Below, piece after piece: positions 40,491 through 49,535 of a stretch of 64,000 nt of DNA. The translations under genes were made by a program, and so were the position numbers. Numbering within the stretch: position 1 is the first letter of the stretch; the number at the start of each line of letters is the position of its first letter. The notes under the pieces were generated by a model. That model was not told the origin of the DNA and did not search any database. It saw nothing but the letters and a program-made list of their open reading frames with translations. This DNA comes from Candidatus Peregrinibacteria bacterium (GTDB lineage Bacteria > Patescibacteriota > Gracilibacteria > UBA1369 > 2-02-FULL-48-14), in NCBI GenBank assembly GCA_018658105.1, contig JABHVW010000004.1, positions 168,185 through 232,184 on the forward strand, given 5' to 3'.

Positions 40491-42062
40491 ATGTCTTCAA
40501 ACGAATATCAAGATCGGGTACGAAAAGTCAGCGAGCTCAAAGAGCGCGGTGTAAACCCATACCCCTCTCGTTTTAAGGATTCAGACAAAATTGCTGATCT
40601 TCCAAACAAAACTCGTAAGCTCGAAAGCATACTTAAAAAAGGCCCACGAGCAGATTTCACAATTCGCGGTCGCCTTATGACCATGCGCGAACATGGCAAA
40701 CTTGCCTTCGCCGATCTTAAAGATTTCTCGGGCCGCATCCAAATTTGCTTCATGCAAGATGTACTGGGCAAAGAAAAATACAAACTACTCCGCAAAATCG
40801 ACATGGGTGATTTCATCGGTGCTACCGGTGAGCTCTTCATAACAAAACACGGGCAGCTAACTCTCCTCGTTAAACAACTAACTTTCCTCGGTAAAACTTT
40901 AAGGCCATTGCCCGAAAAATGGGCCGGCCTTCAAGACCGCGAAGCAATTTACAGACAACGCTACCTCGATCTTGTCACTCAAGACGAATCTATGCAGCGC
41001 TTCCTTTTACGATCTCGCTTCATTTCTGAATTGCGCCACTATCTCGACAATCACGATTTCCAAGAAGTAGAAACTCCAATTCTCGCAAGTAAGGCTTCCG
41101 GCGCAACCGCTCGACCTTTCTCAACTCATCACAACGCACTCGACATCGACGTATACCTGAGAATCGCACCAGAACTTTACCTGAAGCGCTGTGTTGCAGG
41201 TGGATTTGAACGCGTTTACGAATTCGCAAAATGCTTCCGAAATGAAGGGATGGATCCATCTCACCTTCAGGAATTTACTATGCTCGAATACTACGCAGCT
41301 TACTGGAACTACGAAGATAATATGAAATTCACCGAGAAAATGCTCACAAGCGTAATCAAAAAACTTTTCGGCAAGCTCAAAGTAGACATCCTCGGTCGTG
41401 ACGGCAAAAACGTCAAAGTAGACTTCAAAGCACCTTGGCCTAGGCTCGACTTTGGTGAGCTAATCAAAAAAGACTGCGGCATAGACATTTACGAACACTA
41501 CGAAGATGCAGACGGCCTCCGCAAAGCCATCAAAAAGAAAAAAATCAAAGTAGAAGATGCAGACAAAATGGGTTACGGAAACCTGTGTGATTACCTATAC
41601 AAAAAAGTTAGCCGACCGAAACTAATCCAACCTTGCTTCGTAATAAATCACCCAGCAAGCACAAAACCACTTGCCCGCCGCCACGACGACAATCCACACA
41701 CCTGCGAAACCTTCCAGCTACTAGTTAACACCTGGGAGCTAATCAACGCCTACTCAGAAATTGTCGACCCTCAAGATCAACTCGATCGCTTCATGGGCCA
41801 AGCAGAAGCCCAAGCCGGCGGAGACGAAGACGCAATGGAAATGGACATCGATTACATACGCTGCATGGAGCACGGAATGCCACCAATTTCAGGTTGGGGC
41901 ATGGGCATCGACAGAATCATCACCCTACTCACCGGCCAAGACAACCTCCGCGACGTAGTATTATTCCCTCTCATGCGCCCAGCTGCCGAAGATATGAAAG
42001 CTGAAAAAAAGATCCGCGACAAAATCAGAAAAAAGGCACGTAAAGCTGCGAAGAAGGCTTAA
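40491..42062 (+). CDS. lysS: Lysyl-tRNA synthetase, class II
   Basis: The 523-residue protein has an OB-fold anticodon-binding domain (FTIRGRLMTMREHGKLAFAD) and the class II core: RQRYLDLVTQDE, motif 2 (FRNEGMDPSHLQEFTMLEYY) and motif 3 (GWGMGIDRIITLLTGQDNLR). The usual HNPEFT of motif 2 reads HLQEFT, a departure from most LysRS. The C-terminus has a Lys/Arg-rich extension (KIRDKIRKKARKAAKKA). It charges tRNA-Lys. Confidence 0.94.
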   Translation: MSSNEYQDRVRKVSELKERGVNPYPSRFKDSDKIADLPNKTRKLESILKKGPRADFTIRGRLMTMREHGKLAFADLKDFSGRIQICFMQDVLGKEKYKLLRKIDMGDFIGATGELFITKHGQLTLLVKQLTFLGKTLRPLPEKWAGLQDREAIYRQRYLDLVTQDESMQRFLLRSRFISELRHYLDNHDFQEVETPILASKASGATARPFSTHHNALDIDVYLRIAPELYLKRCVAGGFERVYEFAKCFRNEGMDPSHLQEFTMLEYYAAYWNYEDNMKFTEKMLTSVIKKLFGKLKVDILGRDGKNVKVDFKAPWPRLDFGELIKKDCGIDIYEHYEDADGLRKAIKKKKIKVEDADKMGYGNLCDYLYKKVSRPKLIQPCFVINHPASTKPLARRHDDNPHTCETFQLLVNTWELINAYSEIVDPQDQLDRFMGQAEAQAGGDEDAMEMDIDYIRCMEHGMPPISGWGMGIDRIITLLTGQDNLRDVVLFPLMRPAAEDMKAEKKIRDKIRKKARKAAKKA

Positions 42063-42086
42063 GCACACAAAGAAATCGCCAAGCAA

Positions 42087-42115
42087 TTGACAAAAGGCAG
42101 TATTTATGGTATACT
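42087..42115 (+). promoter_or_regulatory. Strong promoter of the 42143-42985 gene
   Basis: TTGACA (42087-42092), a 17-base spacer and TATACT (42110-42115) with TGG before the -10. The leader would be about 20 bases, with no Shine-Dalgarno sequence. Confidence 0.8.
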
Positions 42116-42142
42116 TTATTCTTAATTTGAAAATTACCAAAA

Positions 42143-42985
42143 ATGTCAGAAGGGAAAAGTGAACAAGTAGATCCAAAAGCCGCCCCAGCCCGAGTAGAAG
42201 CAAGAGAAGGTTTAGAAGGTGAACTGAAAGTAGGCGTTACTCAAGCTATTACAGAATTACAAGCCGAGTTTGCACGAGCCACCACGGCAGAAGATAAAGT
42301 GAGAATTTTAGGCTATGTTTCAGATAGCTTTAAATATGATGAGTTTGAAGCATGGAAAGTCGTTTTTTATAATAAGACCCATTGCCAATTATTAGGTGAA
42401 GAAATTCCTGAGCTCATCGTTCAGCACCTGGCGAGAGGGGGTAGTGGAAGTGCGATGAACGCTTTATTCAGAACTCAATTGGGTAAGCTAATCTATCACT
42501 ATGCAGAGCCTTTCATGCGCAGGGCAGTAAATGATGTAAACAGAAAAGCAGCTGAGGCTCAAGGAGCTCAATTTGAAGAACTTTTAAGATTCACTGATCG
42601 TATCGAGGCAGCTCGTAATGAGATAGCTGAAGAAAAACGCCGTGCACAAGCTGCAGCAAAAGCTGAGCGAAATGCTAGTACGAGCATATATGATCTGATG
42701 GGATATATGAGTGTAGGCGATAAGCTGAGCTTCAAGTCAGGAGCTACTGCAGATGACAAATTCAGGTGGCTAATGAGCTATGAACCTACATTTGATCTAG
42801 AGCGTCTCGTCAGTGAGTGGGATGACCTTACCCCCGCCCCTGCCTTTCTAGATTTCTTAGGGCGGATAATCCCTACATTTTTAGAGGAATATGTTGAAAT
42901 AAGTACTGAGAAGAGAGGTCAAGTATATGCATTTTACGAAAGCCCATTTGGGAAGATAGTTGAATTTGTATGCTCTAAAGGCTAA
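42143..42985 (+). CDS. Hypothetical helical protein
   Basis: I do not recognise this 280-residue protein. After a low-complexity start (MSEGKSEQVDPKAAPARVEA) it looks fully helical, with a charged coiled-coil stretch around 165-190 (IAEEKRRAQAAAKAERN) and aromatic-rich helices after it. There is no signal peptide or membrane helix. It is a single gene behind a near-perfect promoter, between lysS and the DUF4012 operon. Confidence 0.75.
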   Translation: MSEGKSEQVDPKAAPARVEAREGLEGELKVGVTQAITELQAEFARATTAEDKVRILGYVSDSFKYDEFEAWKVVFYNKTHCQLLGEEIPELIVQHLARGGSGSAMNALFRTQLGKLIYHYAEPFMRRAVNDVNRKAAEAQGAQFEELLRFTDRIEAARNEIAEEKRRAQAAAKAERNASTSIYDLMGYMSVGDKLSFKSGATADDKFRWLMSYEPTFDLERLVSEWDDLTPAPAFLDFLGRIIPTFLEEYVEISTEKRGQVYAFYESPFGKIVEFVCSKG

Positions 42986-42989
42986 AGCC

Positions 42990-43018
42990 TTAGCATTCGT
43001 CAAAAATTCCGCTATCAT
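42990..43018 (+). promoter_or_regulatory. Predicted promoter of the DUF4012-guaA-folE operon
   Basis: TTAGCA (42990-42995), a 17-base spacer and TATCAT (43013-43018). The -10 ends 6 bases before the ATG at 43025. The same TTAGCA -35 is seen before rny. Confidence 0.5.
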
Positions 43019-43024
43019 GCAGAC

Positions 43025-44908
43025 ATGAACAATCGCAACTACGGCACTAGCGGATATAGGCCAACACACGGGCATAATAGCCACCACAATCACGAGAAAA
43101 GGGTGCACAAACTCCCGAGTAAAAATAAAAAGCGCATAACTCGTGTACTAAAATGGCTTGCCGGCCTCGCGACCATTGCACTAATTTTAGCATGGCTTTT
43201 CCTTGGTGATTTCCGTTTTCTAATAACTCGATACCCAGGAATCGCAGGCTTCCCTTTTGGCAGCCGCAATTACATTGTGCTGTTCCAAAACAATTATGAA
43301 CTAAGGCCAACTGGTGGATTTATTTCCATCTTCGGCGAGCTGAAATTCACAAGCGGAATTTACAAAGGCATCGAGTGGCAAGATGTTTACGGAACTGTCG
43401 ACGATCACGATTTCGTGGAGCCACCTCTCGTTCTCAGCGCTCTACTTGGAGACGAAAATTACGGAGGTCACACCTTCCGCGACGCAAATTTCGACCCAGA
43501 TTTTACACATTCAAAAGATGATTTAATTGAATTCTACCAACGTACAAATCCAGACAAACGTGTCGACGGAATAATCGCAGTCGATTTTCACTTTGTAGAA
43601 AAGTTGTTAGAAAAATACGAGCCAATTAAAGTTGAAGGATACGAATTAACAGAAGACAATCTCTTCGAAACTCTAAGTGCCATCGCATCAGATGTAGATC
43701 GCCACAACGAAGAATCTCTCGCATCCAGAAAAAATATCAGTTCGCCGCTATTCAAAAAGCTGCTGACTAAATCAATTATTTTCCCGTGGCGCGCGAAATC
43801 AACTCTCGCATTTGTGGCTGAACAGTTTAACGAAAAACACGCACTCGCAACTTTTAACAGAAGCGGCCTCGAAAAATTATTTGCAAAACGCAACTGGAAC
43901 GGCGCCCTCCCAGAATCCAACTTCGGCGACTTCCTTGTTGTAAACGACGCCAATTACGGCGGAATGAAAAGCAACCGCTACCTTACCCGCGACATTCAAT
44001 ACGAACTCGATATCAGCAACCGAAAAGATGTTCGAGGCAACAGAGTGATCACAGCAACAACAGAAGTAACGCTTTCACATGAAGGCATTTACAACGTGCC
44101 ACTCAGCGGAAATTATAAGGGTTACCTTCGCACTCTCGTGCCCCTCGGTTCAGATATTCTTGAAGGAAGTGAAATTACAGAAACTCGAGATAATGCCGAA
44201 GTGCTTGGCGAAATTGTCGAAATTGAACCCGGAAATTCCATCACCTACCGATACCAATATGAGCTGCCAGAATATGTTTGGAGCGAAAATATTTACAATT
44301 TGCTTCTGCACAAACAGCCAGGAACAAACGCCGACCACTACCGCGTGATCGTGCGAGCGCCTCAAGGTATGAGCTTCGATTCAGAGCAATTTGATGTGCA
44401 CGAGAATCTAGCAATTTTCGAAACAAGTCTTTTAAGCGACACAAATCTTAATTTCACGCTTACAGAAGATACCCAGCCCCCTCGCATTATTAGCCACGAA
44501 ATTACCGGCCTAAATGAAATTACTCTTGAATTTAATGAAACTGTAGACGAGAATACGGCTCGAGACACAGCTAACTATCAGGTTTTCGACATCGATCACC
44601 AGAACGGTATTGCAACAGATAACCTATCAGTTGATTTCGTCACTGTAGAGGGCGGAAAAATCATACTGCAGACCAGCGGAATGTCTCCTCAAAAAGACGA
44701 AAGATACGAGCTTGAAATTCGATTCATGAAAGATAAAACTGGCAACAGCATGGAAGAGCAACCTCGAATTGTTACGGTCATCCAAAAAGCAGATTACAGC
44801 AGCGAAGCAGAGCCTGAACCTGAACCAGAATTAGAAGTAGAGGCCGAAGAGCCAGCTGAAATCCCTGAAGAACCTACCCCAGAACCAACCACAGAAACTA
44901 ATGAATAA
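43025..44908 (+). CDS. DUF4012-family surface protein with Ig-like C-terminus
   Basis: The 627-residue protein has a basic N-terminus, one membrane helix (LAGLATIALILAWLFLG, about 43-60), and a large DUF4012 region marked by NYIVLFQNNYELRPTGGFIS. A C-terminal bacterial Ig-like/SbsA-type domain follows (about 490-595, IISHEITGLNEITLEFNETV). The end is a repetitive Glu/Pro tail (EPEPEPELEVEAEEPAEIPE). DUF4012 proteins are common in CPR and Actinobacteria, extracytosolic, and of unknown function. It overlaps guaA by 8 bp. Confidence 0.85.
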   Translation: MNNRNYGTSGYRPTHGHNSHHNHEKRVHKLPSKNKKRITRVLKWLAGLATIALILAWLFLGDFRFLITRYPGIAGFPFGSRNYIVLFQNNYELRPTGGFISIFGELKFTSGIYKGIEWQDVYGTVDDHDFVEPPLVLSALLGDENYGGHTFRDANFDPDFTHSKDDLIEFYQRTNPDKRVDGIIAVDFHFVEKLLEKYEPIKVEGYELTEDNLFETLSAIASDVDRHNEESLASRKNISSPLFKKLLTKSIIFPWRAKSTLAFVAEQFNEKHALATFNRSGLEKLFAKRNWNGALPESNFGDFLVVNDANYGGMKSNRYLTRDIQYELDISNRKDVRGNRVITATTEVTLSHEGIYNVPLSGNYKGYLRTLVPLGSDILEGSEITETRDNAEVLGEIVEIEPGNSITYRYQYELPEYVWSENIYNLLLHKQPGTNADHYRVIVRAPQGMSFDSEQFDVHENLAIFETSLLSDTNLNFTLTEDTQPPRIISHEITGLNEITLEFNETVDENTARDTANYQVFDIDHQNGIATDNLSVDFVTVEGGKIILQTSGMSPQKDERYELEIRFMKDKTGNSMEEQPRIVTVIQKADYSSEAEPEPEPELEVEAEEPAEIPEEPTPEPTTETNE

Positions 44909-46673
44909 AATCGCAATCCTAGACTTTGGAAGCCAGTTCACTCATTTGCTGGCAAATCGAATCCGTCGCCTAGGTGTTTATTCAGAAATTCTCGATGCAG
45001 AAACCCCAGCCTCAGAACTTAAAGATTATATTGGAATCGTAATTTCTGGTGGCCCTGCATCTGTTAATGATCCAAATTCCCCTCAACTCGACGAAGCAAT
45101 TTTCGACCTTAACATCCCCCTACTCGGCGTGTGTTTTGGCCATCAACTAATAATGCACAAACTAGGCGGAAGTGTTAAAACAGGCGAAGCGGGCGAATAT
45201 GGGCTGACAGAATTCACAGTTCAAAAAACCGAAGGCCATTTAAGCAAACTCGAGGCAAAAACATATCAAGTCTACGCGAGCCATTTCGACACAGTCGCAG
45301 CTTTGCCAGAAGGCTTCGAAAGCTTGGGCACAACCCCAGAAGACGAATTTTCCGCAACCTACAACGCAGACAGAAAAATATACACTTTGCAATTTCACCC
45401 CGAAGTAACCCACTCCGAATGTGGAATGGACATACTCGACTCATTTATTGAAATCACCGGCGCAACCCGCGACTGGAGCATAGAAAAATTCATAGAACTC
45501 GAACTTGCAGCAATCACAGCAAAAGTCGGAAGTAAAAAAGTCTTCCTATTAATTTCTGGCGGAGTCGACTCAAGCGTAACTTACGTACTCCTTGCAAAAG
45601 CCCTCGGCCCAGATCGCATTTATGCAATGTACGTAGACACCGGCTTCATGCGCAAAGGCGAAACCGAAGAAATCAAAGCGTTCCTTACAGAAGCAGGAGT
45701 TGAAAATCTACATGTTTACGATGCCAAAGACGAATACTTCGAAGCGCTCAAAGGTAAATATGAGCCAGAAGAAAAACGCCAAATCATCGGCGACAAATTT
45801 CTTGAAATTCAAAGACGCGTTGCAAAAGAATTAAATCTCAACCCAGACGAATGGCTGCTCGGCCAAGGCACAATCTACCCAGATACAGTCGAATCCGGCG
45901 GAACAAAAAATGCTCACAAAATCAAAACGCACCACAACCGTGTACCCGAAATCGAAGAAATGATTAAGGCAGGTAAAATAATTGAGCCCATCAAAGAACT
46001 CTACAAAGACGAAGTTCGAATGGTCGGCCGCAAACTCGGCCTGCCAGACAAAATGATAGACCGCCACCCCTTCCCAGGCCCAGGCCTCGCAGTGCGCTGC
46101 CTCTGCCTCGAAAATACAGATGGCGAGTTCAAAACTCACGAAGTCCCAGGTTTCACCGCACATCAATTGCCAGTCAAAAGTGTAGGCGTACAGGGCGACG
46201 AACGAACCTACCGCCACCCACTTGTTCTCGAAGGAGATCACGACTGGGCAACACTTCGCGACCTTTCGCCAAAACTCACCAACTCCAGCAAAGAAATTAA
46301 CCGAGTCCTCTTCATGGTAGCAGGCGGCCCAATCGAATCCGTATCTGTCACACCCGGCTACCTCACCAAAGAGCGAATCACCACCTTGCAAGAAGCAGAC
46401 AAACTCGTAATGAACGCACTCGAAGAAATCGACAAAGAAAAATTAGTTTGGCAGTGTCCAACAGTGCTATTGCCACTCAGCATCAACAGCGAAGGCCAAG
46501 AGTCAATTGTGCTCCGTCCAATCAGCTCAACAAACGTAATGACAGCAAATTTCACCGAGCTAAATTGGCAAAAAATCCAAGAGCTCGGGCAGGAAATCCT
46601 AAAAATCCCTGGTGTATCAGCCGTTTTCTATGATATTACCAACAAGCCCCCGGGTACCATTGAATGGGAATAA
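44901..46673 (+). CDS. guaA: GMP synthase (glutamine-hydrolysing)
   Basis: The 590-residue protein joins a class I glutamine amidotransferase domain (LGVCFGHQLIMHKLGG with the catalytic Cys; FHPEVTHSECG with His-Glu) to an ATP pyrophosphatase domain (LLISGGVDSSVTYVLLAKAL) and the dimerisation domain (RPISSTNVMTANFTELNW). It aminates XMP to GMP. It is about 65 residues longer than the common bacterial form, through insertions in the dimerisation region. It shares an operon with folE, whose substrate is GTP. Confidence 0.95.
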   Translation: MNKIAILDFGSQFTHLLANRIRRLGVYSEILDAETPASELKDYIGIVISGGPASVNDPNSPQLDEAIFDLNIPLLGVCFGHQLIMHKLGGSVKTGEAGEYGLTEFTVQKTEGHLSKLEAKTYQVYASHFDTVAALPEGFESLGTTPEDEFSATYNADRKIYTLQFHPEVTHSECGMDILDSFIEITGATRDWSIEKFIELELAAITAKVGSKKVFLLISGGVDSSVTYVLLAKALGPDRIYAMYVDTGFMRKGETEEIKAFLTEAGVENLHVYDAKDEYFEALKGKYEPEEKRQIIGDKFLEIQRRVAKELNLNPDEWLLGQGTIYPDTVESGGTKNAHKIKTHHNRVPEIEEMIKAGKIIEPIKELYKDEVRMVGRKLGLPDKMIDRHPFPGPGLAVRCLCLENTDGEFKTHEVPGFTAHQLPVKSVGVQGDERTYRHPLVLEGDHDWATLRDLSPKLTNSSKEINRVLFMVAGGPIESVSVTPGYLTKERITTLQEADKLVMNALEEIDKEKLVWQCPTVLLPLSINSEGQESIVLRPISSTNVMTANFTELNWQKIQELGQEILKIPGVSAVFYDITNKPPGTIEWE

Positions 46674-46674
46674 T

Positions 46675-47226
46675 ATGGAAAACGACAAAATTTCACGGCT
46701 AATTAAAGAGCTTCTCGCAGAAGTGGATCCAAATCCAACACGCGAAGGCCTTTCAGAAACCCCAGCTCGAGTCGCACGTGCCTTCGAGACACTTTTCGGC
46801 GGCCACAAGCAAGATCCACGCGACCAAATTACAGTTTTCGAAAATGAAGGCTACGATGAAATGATAATCTGCAAAGACATAGATTTTTACTCAACTTGCG
46901 AGCACCATATGCTGCCATTTTTCGGCAAAGCACATATCGGATACATCCCAGATGACAAAATAATCGGCTTATCTAAAATGCCACGTTTTGTTGATATTTT
47001 CGCCCGTCGCCTACAAAACCAAGAAAGACTCACAACCCAAATCATAGATAGCATTCAAGAATTACTGCAGCCAAAAGGCCTCGGAGTAATAATCGAAGCA
47101 CAGCACCTATGCATGTTGGCTCGCGGCGTGCAAAAACAAAACGCATCCATGACAACCTCGGCCTTCCGCGGCCTCTTCAAAAACCGAGACAAAACACGCA
47201 GCGAATTCCTTACTTTAGTAAATTAA
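46675..47226 (+). CDS. folE: GTP cyclohydrolase I
   Basis: The 183-residue protein has the FolE motifs NPTREGLSETPARVARAFE, DFYSTCEHHMLPFFGKAHIG (zinc Cys and His), SKMPRFVDIFARRLQNQERL and AQHLCMLARGVQ (second zinc Cys). It turns GTP into dihydroneopterin triphosphate for folate or queuosine-type products. The start is the ATG at 46675, one base after the guaA stop; an earlier ATG at 46612 lies inside guaA. Adjacency to guaA puts GMP supply and pterin synthesis in one operon. Confidence 0.95.
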   Translation: MENDKISRLIKELLAEVDPNPTREGLSETPARVARAFETLFGGHKQDPRDQITVFENEGYDEMIICKDIDFYSTCEHHMLPFFGKAHIGYIPDDKIIGLSKMPRFVDIFARRLQNQERLTTQIIDSIQELLQPKGLGVIIEAQHLCMLARGVQKQNASMTTSAFRGLFKNRDKTRSEFLTLVN

Positions 47227-47227
47227 T

Positions 47228-48469
47228 ATGAGCGAAAAGCGAACTACAGCACCAACCGACGCCTTCCCAGATCAGGGAATGGTCTCTTCAGAGGCCCTTA
47301 CAGATCCAGATGGTCCAGAGATTGTAGAAGCCCAGGTTTTAGCTGATGGTGATTATGTCCATACAGTCATTCCTGCACCTGGACGCACAACTCGCTCCCC
47401 TGGACAAAGAATGAGGGTAGTGCCAGGCGAAGAAGTAGGGCAAGTAGAAGATGTAAATTTCGGAGATATTCTCCATGAAGTATTCGCTTTAGTAGACAGG
47501 GCTAAAGCACAAGAGGCTGCGAACCTTAGAGAGAAGCCAGAGGTAGCCACTGCGCTTGCAAAATTGATCCAAAAATTGCTTACCTCAGAAGACCCTGCCA
47601 AGCGACTTAGAGAGCATCTTAAAGTTCTTCACGAATCTATGAGGGGAACGCACCATATAATTCTAAATCCAGATAGTCCAGGATTTAAGGTTGAACGGTC
47701 ACCTCATTGGGCAAGCGCAGAAATAAAAACAAGAGATAAGGTCACAGCACAAACTTTAAATCCCGATGACCAAGAAAGGGTAGCAGCAGCATATCCAGAG
47801 AAGCATAGGCAACTTGCTCAACGCTTGATACATCTCCGCAGAACATTCCAAAGAAATTTTGCAAATGGTGGCCTACCAGATTATTTCGCCGCAGACGAGC
47901 TTACTAGAGTGCATTGGAAAGTCATTAAACATGTTAAAGAAACCCTCTCGACTGTCGATGTCGCAAGAGAGGAGTTCGAGGAGGCTCGCCTAGTAGATTC
48001 AGCTTATTACAATGAAGAGGATTACAGGGCAGTCCAATCAAGAGTTGCACGAGAGCTAGGTTTTGAAGCTAGACTCGAGGCAAGTGACGGGGCCATAGAT
48101 TTAGATAGCATGCTTTCTTGGATAGACATTGATTATCTTCATGAAAAAATTCAAGCAGAGTGGGCCTCTCTAAGCGGCAAGCCAACTATAGAAAAAATGA
48201 TAGAAATCGGTGAAGAACAAGCAAGGCTATATCAGCTGATTTTTAGGTTCATACAGCAAAGGCTTGTAAGACCAGCTACACCAATCTTGGCTGGAAAAGT
48301 AGAAGGACACAATATTTCAGACATCTTAAACGAAGACCTTCCCTTCAGGACTCTCTGCTTCATTACCGACATGGTTTGCCAAATTATCATGGCCACAGAC
48401 AGGCTAGATGTACTCGAAAAAGACCACCACACACCTAACACCTTTACTGCTGACGAGGGTCACGACTAG
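47228..48469 (+). CDS. Hypothetical protein in the guaA-folE operon
   Basis: I do not recognise this 413-residue protein. The first 80 residues are low-complexity (TTAPTDAFPDQGMVSSEALT); the remainder looks helical and charged, with no membrane segment. It begins one base after the folE stop and so is probably co-transcribed with guaA-folE. Its last 26 bp overlap a small gene on the other strand (48444-48620). Confidence 0.72.
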   Translation: MSEKRTTAPTDAFPDQGMVSSEALTDPDGPEIVEAQVLADGDYVHTVIPAPGRTTRSPGQRMRVVPGEEVGQVEDVNFGDILHEVFALVDRAKAQEAANLREKPEVATALAKLIQKLLTSEDPAKRLREHLKVLHESMRGTHHIILNPDSPGFKVERSPHWASAEIKTRDKVTAQTLNPDDQERVAAAYPEKHRQLAQRLIHLRRTFQRNFANGGLPDYFAADELTRVHWKVIKHVKETLSTVDVAREEFEEARLVDSAYYNEEDYRAVQSRVARELGFEARLEASDGAIDLDSMLSWIDIDYLHEKIQAEWASLSGKPTIEKMIEIGEEQARLYQLIFRFIQQRLVRPATPILAGKVEGHNISDILNEDLPFRTLCFITDMVCQIIMATDRLDVLEKDHHTPNTFTADEGHD

Positions 48470-48620
48470 AAACGAATACCAACCCAGCCTGCTCCAATGC
48501 AGCAAGAACTTGAGCAGCAGAATATTTTGTGCTCGCTTCAACAACTTTCCCTTCAACAGGTTTACCTACAGCACTTTCAGCTGTTTGACCAATTTGTACT
48601 TCGCGTAATTTTAGGCCCAT
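48444..48620 (-). CDS. Small hypothetical protein (58 residues)
   Basis: An ATG at 48620 opens a clean 58-codon frame: MGLKLREVQIGQTAESAVGK, then a helix (YSAAQVLAALEQAGLVFVSS) and a short polar end. Composition is protein-like, and a promoter (TTGACT-17-GATTGT with TG before the -10) is properly placed on the same strand. It overlaps the end of the convergent 47228-48469 gene by 26 bp. I know no family for it. Confidence 0.55.
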   Translation of the reverse strand: MGLKLREVQIGQTAESAVGKPVEGKVVEASTKYSAAQVLAALEQAGLVFVSSRDPRQQ

Positions 48621-48643
48621 TTCTTAAATAATTAAGGTAGCTC

Positions 48644-48672
48644 ACAATCTCACATTTTCCACAAAAAGTCAA
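48644..48672 (-). promoter_or_regulatory. Predicted promoter of the 58-residue gene
   Basis: TTGACT (48667-48672), a 17-base spacer and GATTGT (48644-48649) with TGA before the -10. It lies between the small gene and the end of murI. Confidence 0.45.
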
Positions 48673-48685
48673 GTTTCTGTCAATA

Positions 48686-49474
48686 CTAAATCAACTGCTC
48701 AACTGCATCTATTTTCTCCTCCAAAAACTTTGAACCCCATTTTTTAAAATGTTCAGGGCAGTCAGTACACAAAAATTCGCGCTTGCCACTTCGAGTCAGT
48801 TCATATTCGTCGTGCCTAGCCAAATAATCTTTCAAGCTCTTCGCAACAATTGTTCCAGTATCTAAAACCTCAACTTTTCTGCCCATAATTCTCTGCATTT
48901 CTTTCTGCAAGATCGGATAATGCGTACAAGCAGGCACTAAAACATCCGGGTGCCAGTTTTTAATTTCGCGTAAATAACTTTTCAAAACCCTTCTAGTCTC
49001 CATCTTATGAGACCACCCCTCTTCAATCAAAGGCACCAAAAGTGGACATGCTTTATTTTTAATTAAACAGCCCTCAGTATTTTTTTTAATCTCCAGATCA
49101 TAAGCTCCACTCGAAGTTGTACCTTTAGTCCCAATTATCGCCACTCGCTCATGCCCACCCGCCGCAACAGATTCAGCAATCGGAGCAACAACCCCCAAAA
49201 TATTCCTATCTTTAGAATTAAACTCTTTTTGGAGCTCTTTCAAAGCAAGCGCACTAGCCGTATTACAGGCTAAAATTACGATTTTCGCACCTCTTTTGAA
49301 CAAGTTTTGCACACCCTCTCGCGTATATTGCAAAACCATCTCTTTGCTGTGCCCTCCATAGGGAGCTCTCGCCGAATCTCCCAGGTAAATATAGTCATAT
49401 TCTGGCAATTCTCTCAACAAAGCAGACATAATTGTTAGCCCTCCGAAACCAGAATCAAATACTCCTATCATCAT
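48686..49474 (-). CDS. murI: Glutamate racemase
   Basis: The 262-residue protein has FDSGFGGLTIMSALLRELPE at the start, ILACNTASALALKEL with the first catalytic Cys and PACTHYPILQKEM with the second. It makes D-glutamate for peptidoglycan. Two ATGs lie in tandem (49474 and 49471); the -10 box ends 4 bases before the first and 7 before the second, so the second may be the real start of a leaderless mRNA. The gene is divergent from the K+ channel gene, with interlocked promoters. Confidence 0.94.
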   Translation of the reverse strand: MMIGVFDSGFGGLTIMSALLRELPEYDYIYLGDSARAPYGGHSKEMVLQYTREGVQNLFKRGAKIVILACNTASALALKELQKEFNSKDRNILGVVAPIAESVAAGGHERVAIIGTKGTTSSGAYDLEIKKNTEGCLIKNKACPLLVPLIEEGWSHKMETRRVLKSYLREIKNWHPDVLVPACTHYPILQKEMQRIMGRKVEVLDTGTIVAKSLKDYLARHDEYELTRSGKREFLCTDCPEHFKKWGSKFLEEKIDAVEQLI

Positions 49475-49507
49475 TGCGATTTAACCTGAAAAATGGTATA
49501 ATGTAAA
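49474..49507. promoter_or_regulatory. Interlocked divergent promoters of murI and the K+ channel gene
   Basis: Plus strand: TTGCGA (49474-49479), 17 bases, TATAAT (49497-49502) with TGG before it. Minus strand: TTTACA (49502-49507), 17 bases, TTAAAT (49479-49484). Each -35 box touches the other promoter's -10 box by one base, so only one polymerase can bind at a time. Confidence 0.65.
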
Positions 49508-49535
49508 GATGTATTAATATATATTTCACTTAAAA

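Noticed and set aside
45831..46391. 186-codon open frame on the minus strand
   Set aside because: Antisense to guaA and very rich in Trp, Phe and Cys, which is not protein-like.
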